Assembly: GCA_002694895.1 (NCBI GenBank)
Contig: NZNN01000049.1
Location: forward strand, 5,083-10,359
DNA from: Chloroflexota bacterium
Lineage (GTDB): Bacteria; Chloroflexota; Dehalococcoidia; Lucifugimonadales; GCA-002694895
Direction of reading: 5' to 3'
Length of the DNA: 5,277 bases
The notes under the pieces were generated by a model. It was given only the letters and a program-made list of their open reading frames with translations, did not search any database and had not been told where the DNA came from. Shown piece after piece: positions 1 through 4,760 of this stretch. Positions within the stretch are counted from its first letter, which is position 1. Every line of letters begins with the position of its first letter. The translations under genes were made by a program, and so were the position numbers.

Positions 1-1397
1 ATTGTATTAATATTGTTTCTTACTGCTGTTTCCAATTCAGTGAGATGATACCAGGCGCCCCCATCTCCGGTAAAACAAATTACCGGTCTGTCAGGGGCAG
101 CACATTTTGCTCCGATAGCAGCAGGCAAAGCCCATCCTAATGATCCGGCACACCTTATATATGATTGTTCTTCATGTTTAAGATCCATCATTGTTCCTGT
201 CCAGATTCCTGAATGACCAGTATCAGAAACTAAGATTGCATCATTAGGTAAGGATTTTGTGAGTTCGTTACTTAGTCTTTCTGGTCTCATAGGAATTGTG
301 TCTGATTTTAATAAAGGTCCAACTTCATTTTTCCATTCATTAACTAGGTTTTGTATTCTTTTAATCCAGTCTGTATGGATTTCTTTTTTTTGCGGTATAT
401 TGTTAAGGATTTTAGATAGGGTTGCTTTCACATCACCCATAAGTCCAATCTTAATAGGGAAAGATCTTCCTAATTCAGCAGGATTAATGTCCAATTGTAT
501 TATTGATGTTCCTTTCCTCGGAAGACGCCAATTATTTGTGATTTGACTTCCCGTATGACTACCTATAAAAAAAACTAAATCAGATTCTGCCACAATTTTA
601 TTTGCACAGGACCTTGAATAAGATCCAGGAATTCCCACTGCAAGAGGGTGATCGTATGGAAATATTTCTTTTGCATTAAGAGAAGTTGCCACAGGAATAT
701 TTAATTTTTCAGCAATGTTTATCAATTCTTTTCTTGCTCCAGAAATATTAGCTCCCCCTCCTGCTATGATTACAGGTTTTTTGGCTTTTATAAGTAGATT
801 GATAGCATTTTTAATTGAATTTGAATCAGGTTCAGGTCTGTACGAAGGTATTTGCATATATTGAGCTTCAGCAATCACCTCTAAATCTGCTTCTTTTGTA
901 ATAATTTCGCCTGTAACTCCAGTAATATCTATGTGAGAAGGACCAGGAGTTCCTGTTGTAGATTCTCTGAATGCCTGTCTTATAGTTGTAGGTAATTCAT
1001 CAACTGTTGTTACCATTGTGTTATATTTCGTTACAGCATTAAATGGATCCATATGGTCAACTTCCTGATATGCATGTCTGTTTTGCTCTATCTGAGGTAG
1101 CCTGCCTGTTAAAGCAATAACCGGCGAACAGGCGAGATATGCATCCTGAATACCTGCTGCTAAATTCATCCCTCCAACAGATTGAGCACCGCATATTCCA
1201 ACTTTTTTACTAACTCTTGCATAACCATCTGCCATATAAGCTGCAGGTTTTTCTGCATGTGCCATAATTCTTTTAATACCAAGGCGTTCCATGTCTGGCA
1301 TTGCATCAGGGATTACAACTGGCATAAAGAAAAAGTGTGTCACCCCGTATGCATGAAGGGTTTCTGCTATAAATTTAGCTCCCGTCATTTTAGGCAT
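1..1397 (-). CDS. Thiamine-diphosphate-dependent enzyme, acetolactate synthase-like superfamily (3'-truncated by window edge)
   Basis: My translation gives 465 complete residues before the left edge; family members usually have about 550-570, so roughly 80-100 are missing. The three-domain order is visible. The N-terminal pyrimidine-binding domain (about 4-170) has the catalytic glutamate E49 in a HAE..AAYMADGYAR motif. The central domain (about 190-325) has the PVIIAGGGAN strand-loop at 208-217. The C-terminal pyrophosphate-binding domain has SDTGHSGIW, then GSLGWALPAAIGAK, and the diphosphate/Mg motif GDGG at 444-447; its closing NN lies beyond the edge. Family chemistry is decarboxylation or carboligation of 2-oxo acids in the cytoplasm; the substrate is unknown. 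Canonical loops differ: MPVV (25-28) stands where PGG is usual, and SVGG (73-76) where SGPG is usual. The ATG at 1397 is chosen because AAGGAG lies 7 nt upstream; an in-frame ATG at 1388 is the alternative. It follows the RraA-family gene by 20 nt, probably in one operon. Superfamily is certain; true acetolactate synthase is doubtful. Confidence 0.9.
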   Translation of the reverse strand, partial: MPKMTGAKFIAETLHAYGVTHFFFMPVVIPDAMPDMERLGIKRIMAHAEKPAAYMADGYARVSKKVGICGAQSVGGMNLAAGIQDAYLACSPVIALTGRLPQIEQNRHAYQEVDHMDPFNAVTKYNTMVTTVDELPTTIRQAFRESTTGTPGPSHIDITGVTGEIITKEADLEVIAEAQYMQIPSYRPEPDSNSIKNAINLLIKAKKPVIIAGGGANISGARKELINIAEKLNIPVATSLNAKEIFPYDHPLAVGIPGSYSRSCANKIVAESDLVFFIGSHTGSQITNNWRLPRKGTSIIQLDINPAELGRSFPIKIGLMGDVKATLSKILNNIPQKKEIHTDWIKRIQNLVNEWKNEVGPLLKSDTIPMRPERLSNELTKSLPNDAILVSDTGHSGIWTGTMMDLKHEEQSYIRCAGSLGWALPAAIGAKCAAPDRPVICFTGDGGAWYHLTELETAVRNNINT

Positions 1398-1404
1398 TTT
1401 TGAT

Positions 1405-1410
1405 CTCCTT
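1405..1410 (-). promoter_or_regulatory. Ribosome binding site of the ThDP enzyme gene
   Basis: AAGGAG on the minus strand ends 7 nt before the ATG at 1397. It sits within the 20-nt gap after the RraA-family stop codon and favours the 1397 start over the in-frame ATG at 1388. Confidence 0.8.
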
Positions 1411-1417
1411 AAAGTAA

Positions 1418-2167
1418 TTAGGAATTGTATGGTTTAAATATATTTTTTTTATAATCTTCTAACCATTCAGGTGTTGGAGGATAATATGTTCCTGGAGGCA
1501 CCTGTTCTTTTTCAGCTCTGTTTTTTATGTACTCTTCTGCAGATTCATATAATTCGCAGAATTCTACAATTTCTTCTGCCATATGTTTTGGAACAACAAC
1601 AACACCATCATCATTACCATAAATAACATCCCCGGGTCTAACTAAAACACCATCACATTGGATATCTACGTTATCTTCATATTCTGTCATTACGTGCCTG
1701 GCAGCTTTTGGAGTTCTTCCTGTTGCATAAATCGCGAAACCAAAAGGTTCAACCTGGTCAAAATCTCTCATGCCACCATCAGTAACAATACCTTCGGCTT
1801 TATTCATCTTTAATTGAACTAATTTTACATCTCCAAGGTTTGCGGCATTACTCTTACCCATAGCATCGCAAACAAGCACATCTCCAGGTCCACAGGATCC
1901 CATTGCTCTATATTCTGGAGCATTAGCGTTTGGTACTTCAGTCCCGTCAGCACTATAACCTTCTCTGACTTCTTCCTTTAAATCTGGTCTTTCAGGCAGA
2001 TACCTCAATGTACGCGCTCTACCCAGTATAATTTTTCCTTTGGTAAGTGGTTTTACATTATCCATCACGCAGTTTTCATAACCTTTTTTTCCTAATGCCG
2101 TCCATATCGTAGCCGGAGTAATTCTTTTGTATCTGTTTAATGTTTCCTGTGAAACTTCTTTCCCCAT
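1418..2167 (-). CDS. RraA-family protein (HMG aldolase / oxaloacetate decarboxylase-like)
   Basis: This 249-residue soluble protein belongs to the RraA / 4-hydroxy-4-methyl-2-oxoglutarate aldolase fold, often labelled 'dimethylmenaquinone methyltransferase' in older annotations. Visible family marks are PATIWTALG (18-26), the GPGDVLVCD strand (93-101), NLGD (110-113), the catalytic GGMRD with R134 and D135, ATGRTPKAA (148-156), and RPGDVIYGNDDGVVVVP (177-193). In characterised aldolases the arginine and nearby acidic residues hold a divalent metal and a pyruvate-type enolate, so retro-aldol cleavage or 2-oxo acid decarboxylation is possible; the substrate cannot be named. It is longer than E. 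coli RraA (about 161 residues), with a C-terminal tail from about 205 containing PPGTYYPPTPEW, a pattern I associate with catabolic rather than RNase E-inhibitor members. The start is supported by AAAGGA 8 nt upstream. It leads a probable operon with the downstream ThDP enzyme, whose family also handles 2-oxo acids. Confidence 0.9.
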   Translation of the reverse strand: MGKEVSQETLNRYKRITPATIWTALGKKGYENCVMDNVKPLTKGKIILGRARTLRYLPERPDLKEEVREGYSADGTEVPNANAPEYRAMGSCGPGDVLVCDAMGKSNAANLGDVKLVQLKMNKAEGIVTDGGMRDFDQVEPFGFAIYATGRTPKAARHVMTEYEDNVDIQCDGVLVRPGDVIYGNDDGVVVVPKHMAEEIVEFCELYESAEEYIKNRAEKEQVPPGTYYPPTPEWLEDYKKNIFKPYNS

Positions 2168-2175
2168 AATTTTGA

Positions 2176-2181
2176 TCCTTT
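2176..2181 (-). promoter_or_regulatory. Ribosome binding site of the RraA-family gene
   Basis: AAAGGA on the minus strand ends 8 nt before the ATG at 2167. The context AAAGGATCAAAATT resembles the leader of the next gene, AAGGAGATCAAAA, consistent with ordinary Shine-Dalgarno initiation in this operon. Confidence 0.7.
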
Positions 2182-2189
2182 AATTTGTT

Positions 2190-2195
2190 AATATA
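2190..2195 (-). promoter_or_regulatory. Candidate -10 element for the RraA/ThDP operon
   Basis: TATATT on the minus strand would place the transcript start near 2183, giving a leader of about 16 nt that just includes the ribosome binding site. No good -35 box is found at normal spacing; TTGAAC at 2212-2207 is only 11 nt away. In DNA this AT-rich, chance matches are common. Confidence 0.25.
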
Positions 2196-2212
2196 GTTTA
2201 ACTTTAGTTCAA
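2194..2212 (+). repeat. Two imperfect direct repeats TAGTTYAA, 11 bp apart
   Basis: TAGTTTAA (2194-2201) and TAGTTCAA (2205-2212) differ at one base and are offset by 11 bp, close to one helical turn. They lie between the divergent candidate promoters of the RraA operon and the small membrane protein gene, where an operator could act on both. The repeats are short and the region is AT-rich, so this is only suggestive. Confidence 0.3.
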
Positions 2213-2224
2213 TTAATTTATAAT
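2198..2224 (+). promoter_or_regulatory. Candidate promoter with perfect TATAAT, giving a leaderless transcript
   Basis: A consensus TATAAT at 2219-2224 lies 6 nt upstream of the ATG at 2231, so transcription would start at or within a base or so of the start codon. A weak -35 is TTAACT at 2198-2203 (15-nt spacer) or TTTAAC at 2197-2202 (16-nt spacer). The gene has no Shine-Dalgarno sequence, which agrees with a leaderless mRNA. Confidence 0.5.
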
Positions 2225-2230
2225 AATATT

Positions 2231-2515
2231 ATGAACCCAAAAATTTCAAATGAAATAGATAACATATTAAACGAATCAGAGCAAAAACATTCTTCTGATT
2301 CTAAATCTGGCAAGGCATCTTTATTTAAAAGGTATATTTTAAGATTTATCTTAGGATTACTTTTGTTTTCTGTTTTGATGCTTCCAATTATTGGATTTAG
2401 CCTTAAACTTTATTTTTTTTCAATAATAATTTTATTAATTATATTTCTCTTTTTTTCATTCAGGAAAACGAAACCTAAAGAAGAAAAATGGTGGAGAGGA
2501 GAGAGGATAGACTGA
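2231..2515 (+). CDS. Small two-helix membrane protein with C-terminal WWRG motif
   Basis: This 94-residue protein is not assigned to a named family. Residues 1-33 are polar and rich in Ser, Glu and Lys. Two hydrophobic segments follow at about 36-56 and 58-77, joined by a very short turn. The tail is basic, KTKPKEEKWWRGERID, with W87, W88, R89 and G90. No signal-peptidase site, cysteine or enzyme motif is seen. The ATG at 2231 is the first ATG of the frame and the next Met is residue 50, so the start is fairly safe although no Shine-Dalgarno precedes it. The stop lies 8 nt before ccdA, so the two are probably co-transcribed, possibly with coupled translation. A role beside cytochrome c or membrane redox biogenesis is inferred from position only. 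Length, codon use and a clear membrane topology argue that it is a real gene. Confidence 0.7.
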   Translation: MNPKISNEIDNILNESEQKHSSDSKSGKASLFKRYILRFILGLLLFSVLMLPIIGFSLKLYFFSIIILLIIFLFFSFRKTKPKEEKWWRGERID

Positions 2516-2523
2516 GAAAATAA

Positions 2524-3258
2524 ATGGAAGTTTTGATATTTACCTTTTCTTCTGGATTAATTGCAGCATTTAACCCCTGTGGAGTTCTTATGTTTCCAGC
2601 ATATGTAGGCTATCAGTTAAAATCCATTAATCAAATCAATTCTAAGAAACCTATTATTTTTGCTTTAATTATTAAAGCACTTAGTCTTGGAATTTTCACA
2701 TCATTAGGCTTTGTTGTCCTCTTTGGCTTTATGGGTTTTTTATTAGGGCTCTTTGGAAGCTTAATAAGAATATGGGTTCCATTAATGGGATTAATAATAG
2801 GTGTTTTATTAATTATTATTGGTATTTCCCTTTTAGGATTCAGAGCAAAAATTAATATCCTATTTCTTTCAAGAGCAAGTTCTATAGGAAGTGGAATTAA
2901 AAACCAAAATCTAGGTATGTTTGTCTTTGGCATAGGATATGGAATTGCATCTTTAAGTTGTGCTCTTCCAATTTACCTTGCTGCAATAGGACTGGTTTTA
3001 GGTACAGGACTGGATATTACAAATATAATTTTTAATAGTTTGATTTATGCATTGGGAATGGGAGTTGTAATGATATCAACTTCTGTTGGCGTTGTTATAT
3101 TTAAACATTCTATAAATTCTTTTGTATCAAAGATCAGTAAATCAGTTGAGTATATAGGATCAATTATGATGATTGTTGCAGGAGTATTTATAATACATTA
3201 CTGGCTTTTAGGAACAGGAAGTAATCTTTTTTATGATTCTATTAAAGATATTTTTTAA
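2524..3258 (+). CDS. ccdA: CcdA/DsbD-type transmembrane thiol-disulfide transporter
   Basis: This integral membrane protein of 244 residues has about six hydrophobic segments (roughly 4-30, 43-70, 80-105, 131-160, 164-195, 207-229). Proteins of this family pass electrons from cytoplasmic thioredoxin to extracytoplasmic acceptors, keeping apocytochrome c haem-site cysteines reduced. The two redox cysteines sit in the expected half-repeat motifs: C19 in FNPCGVLMFPAYVGY and C146 in ASLSCALPIYLAAIG. No thioredoxin-like domain is fused, so it is the short CcdA form rather than full DsbD, and its extracytoplasmic partner is not in this window. The start is fixed by a TAA directly upstream; purine-rich AGAGGA at 2502-2507 is 16 nt away, too far for an ordinary ribosome binding site, so reinitiation after the small upstream gene is plausible. 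It shares direction with ccmAB, about 900 bp downstream, supporting a cytochrome c role. Its 3' end converges on the FAH-family gene. Confidence 0.9.
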   Translation: MEVLIFTFSSGLIAAFNPCGVLMFPAYVGYQLKSINQINSKKPIIFALIIKALSLGIFTSLGFVVLFGFMGFLLGLFGSLIRIWVPLMGLIIGVLLIIIGISLLGFRAKINILFLSRASSIGSGIKNQNLGMFVFGIGYGIASLSCALPIYLAAIGLVLGTGLDITNIIFNSLIYALGMGVVMISTSVGVVIFKHSINSFVSKISKSVEYIGSIMMIVAGVFIIHYWLLGTGSNLFYDSIKDIF

Positions 3259-3265
3259 TATTTAA

Positions 3266-4033
3266 TCATTCATTTATAACAGGATTACTCAAAATGCCTA
3301 GTCCTTCAATTTCTACTTCTACTGTGTCACCTGAAAACATATCTTTTGGTACACCAGGCGTACCTGTCATAATTACATCTCCCGGATTTAATGTTATCAG
3401 GCTGGATACAAATTCAATAATTCTTGGTACCCCATGTAATAAATCTGAAATGTTCTGATTTTGTACTACTTCATCATTAATTCTGCATTGGATTTGTGCT
3501 TCTCCAGGGTCGAAATCTGTTTCTACCCATGGCCCTAAAACTGTGAAAGTATCACATGATTTTGCTCTCCACCATTGTAAATCGTTTTGTTGCCAGTCTC
3601 TTGCACTTACGTCATTTCCACATGTATATCCAAATACGTGGGATAGAGCATCACTTTGAGATATTCTTTTTCCACCTTTTCCCATAACCAGGCACAATTC
3701 TGCCTCTGGTTGCATTTTAACTTTTTCTGCAATTGCTTCTTTTGGTATAACAATGTTTTCACCTGGGCCAATTATTGTGTCAGGTAATTTGTAAAATGGT
3801 TCAGGAACTGCCGGGGCAGGTTTGTCACCCAGATGACTTTTATAATTAAGTCCAATTGCTACAACTTTTCCCGGTGTAACAGGACTAATTAATTCTACAT
3901 CTGACAGAGAGTGACTTGTATTTGTTTTAGAAGAATCTGGGTTTATATAATTGTCAGATAATTCAACAATTTCATTACCAATTATTTCTCCCCAATTTAT
4001 ATTGTTTCCTGATTTGAATCTTGTATATTTCAT
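3266..4033 (-). CDS. Fumarylacetoacetate hydrolase (FAH)-family protein
   Basis: This 255-residue cytoplasmic enzyme is full length for small FAH-family members. A short N-terminal region (1-52) precedes the catalytic domain, which opens with GKVVAIGLNYKSHLGD (55-70). Metal ligands fit E110 and E112 in QPEAELCLV and D141 in CGNDVSARDWQ. Further marks are KSCDTFTVLGPW (158-169), TLNPGDVIMTGTPGVP (214-229) and the closing GDTVEVEIEGLGIL. The family cleaves or decarboxylates acylpyruvates and related diketo acids, for example fumarylpyruvate, oxaloacetate or homoprotocatechuate-pathway intermediates; motifs do not separate these. The ATG at 4033 has only a weak GGTGA 4 nt upstream. The gene is monocistronic here, lying against the strand of the surrounding cytochrome c genes. 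Its orientation and chemistry resemble the RraA/ThDP pair about 1.1 kb away, so a shared pathway is possible but inferred. The often-used name 2-hydroxyhepta-2,4-diene-1,7-dioate isomerase would be overprecise. Confidence 0.9.
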   Translation of the reverse strand: MKYTRFKSGNNINWGEIIGNEIVELSDNYINPDSSKTNTSHSLSDVELISPVTPGKVVAIGLNYKSHLGDKPAPAVPEPFYKLPDTIIGPGENIVIPKEAIAEKVKMQPEAELCLVMGKGGKRISQSDALSHVFGYTCGNDVSARDWQQNDLQWWRAKSCDTFTVLGPWVETDFDPGEAQIQCRINDEVVQNQNISDLLHGVPRIIEFVSSLITLNPGDVIMTGTPGVPKDMFSGDTVEVEIEGLGILSNPVINE

Positions 4034-4082
4034 TTAATCACCAAATTTAAATTTTGTTTGTATATTCAATATCAGAAAGTGT

Positions 4083-4088
4083 AGTATA
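4083..4088 (-). promoter_or_regulatory. Candidate -10 element for the FAH-family gene
   Basis: TATACT on the minus strand matches the -10 consensus at five of six positions and would start transcription near 4076, giving a leader of about 43 nt. No recognisable -35 box lies at normal spacing, so this is a weak call in AT-rich DNA. Confidence 0.25.
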
Positions 4089-4123
4089 AATAATTTTTAT
4101 TTTCTATATTTTAAGATTAAAAG

Positions 4124-4154
4124 ATATACTATAAATTAATTATTTATATACTAT
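4124..4154 (+). repeat. Direct repeat ATATACTAT (22-bp offset) flanking an AT dyad upstream of ccmA
   Basis: ATATACTAT occurs exactly at 4124-4132 and 4146-4154, offset by 22 bp, about two helical turns. Between and overlapping the copies is a perfect 7-bp inverted repeat, TATAAAT (4130-4136) and ATTTATA (4142-4148), with a 5-nt centre. Together they could be a regulator site or duplicated -10 elements. Base composition raises the chance of coincidence. Confidence 0.35.
4147..4152 (+). promoter_or_regulatory. Candidate -10 element for the ccmAB operon
   Basis: TATACT ends 11 nt before the TTG start of ccmA, so transcription would begin around 4159, leaving a leader of only about 5 nt. A second TATACT at 4125-4130 could start a slightly longer transcript. 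Neither has a clear -35 box. The absence of any Shine-Dalgarno before ccmA fits a near-leaderless mRNA. Confidence 0.35.
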
Positions 4155-4163
4155 TTATTTATT

Positions 4164-4760
4164 TTGATAAAAGCTAATAATCTTTCAAAGTCATTTAATG
4201 GTAACAGGATATTTTCCGGTATTAACCTCATTGTTAAAAAATCCACAATTCTTGGAGTTGTAGGGAATAACGGTTCAGGTAAAACAACATTGTTAAAAAT
4301 TGTTGCCGGAATAATTAATTCTGATACAGGCAACATAAATCTAAATGCAAATATAAAACTCGATTTTCTTGGACATGAAAATATGCTTTATCAAAATTTT
4401 TCTATATCAGAAAATATAGATTTTTTTTCTGATATATCAGGATTCAGAATATCTGCTGAATCACAGGATAATATTGAACAAGCACTTGGTTTAAATAATA
4501 TTCTAGGAAAAAAGATATCTGAATTGTCATATGGGCAAAGAAAGAAAGCAAGTATGCTCAGATCATTAACTTCTGCACCTGATTTACTTGTGCTTGATGA
4601 ACCATTTTCCAATCTTGACAGTGAATCTACAGATAGTTTTATCTCTATCTTAAAAACACTAAAAAAAGAAAATAAGTCAGTTATTATTTCTTCTAACAGA
4701 AAAGATGTTGTCGGATTAGTTTCAGATGATTTGTTAAACATGGATGATTATAATGAATAG
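4164..4760 (+). CDS. ccmA: Heme-exporter ABC ATPase CcmA (cytochrome c maturation)
   Basis: This 198-residue ABC ATPase is close to E. coli CcmA (about 207 residues). With CcmB and CcmC it drives release of holo-CcmE, the haem chaperone of System I cytochrome c maturation, from the inner face of the membrane. Motifs in order: Walker A GNNGSGKT (34-41), the CcmA-like LGHEN Q-loop region (69-73) followed by SISENIDFF, signature LSYGQRKKA (121-129), Walker B LLVLDE (141-146) and D-loop SNLD (149-152). The H-loop is odd: the expected histidine after the last core strand is N178 in IISSNRKD. The start is TTG with no Shine-Dalgarno; the frame opens at 4140, contains no ATG before residue 74, and a later start would delete Walker A, so initiation must be at or near 4164. 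The 3' end overlaps ccmB by 8 bp, indicating translational coupling. A generic ABC ATPase is the alternative, made unlikely by the CcmB-like neighbour. Confidence 0.88.
   Translation: MIKANNLSKSFNGNRIFSGINLIVKKSTILGVVGNNGSGKTTLLKIVAGIINSDTGNINLNANIKLDFLGHENMLYQNFSISENIDFFSDISGFRISAESQDNIEQALGLNNILGKKISELSYGQRKKASMLRSLTSAPDLLVLDEPFSNLDSESTDSFISILKTLKKENKSVIISSNRKDVVGLVSDDLLNMDDYNE

Noticed and set aside
259..546. Plus-strand open frame of 95 codons
   Set aside because: It lies wholly inside the minus-strand ThDP enzyme gene, whose motifs are intact across the region, and its translation has no recognisable domain.
1..1397. Naming the ThDP enzyme ilvB (acetolactate synthase)
   Set aside because: No regulatory small-subunit gene is adjacent, the two active-site glycine loops differ from the canonical form, and the partner gene is an RraA-family protein.
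1182..1403. Plus-strand open frame of 73 codons rich in Cys, His and Phe
   Set aside because: It is antisense to the N-terminus of the ThDP enzyme, including the catalytic glutamate motif; the unusual composition is a by-product of the opposite strand.
1418..2167. Naming the RraA-family gene rraA (RNase E inhibitor) or menG
   Set aside because: The protein is about 90 residues longer than E. coli RraA, has a PPGTYYPP tail, and neighbours a ThDP enzyme; the menG label rests on an old misannotation of this family.
2631..2933. Minus-strand open frame of 100 codons
   Set aside because: It is antisense to ccdA transmembrane segments and has a low-complexity Pro/Ile/Lys composition typical of such shadows.
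3246..3263. Possible terminator between the converging ccdA and FAH-family genes (ATATT-TTTT-AATAT stem)
   Set aside because: The stem is made only of A-T pairs plus one possible G-U pair, with no following T-run on either strand, so it would be too weak for an intrinsic terminator.
3221..3288. GTAATC and GATTAC inverted hexamers, each near an ACAGGA sequence, flanking the ccdA 3' end
   Set aside because: The arms are only 6 bp and over 50 bp apart, and both lie in coding sequence; chance is the simplest explanation.
4391..4741. Minus-strand open frame of 116 codons, and a shorter one at 4151-4336
   Set aside because: Both are antisense to ccmA, whose Walker A, signature and Walker B motifs are all in the plus frame.
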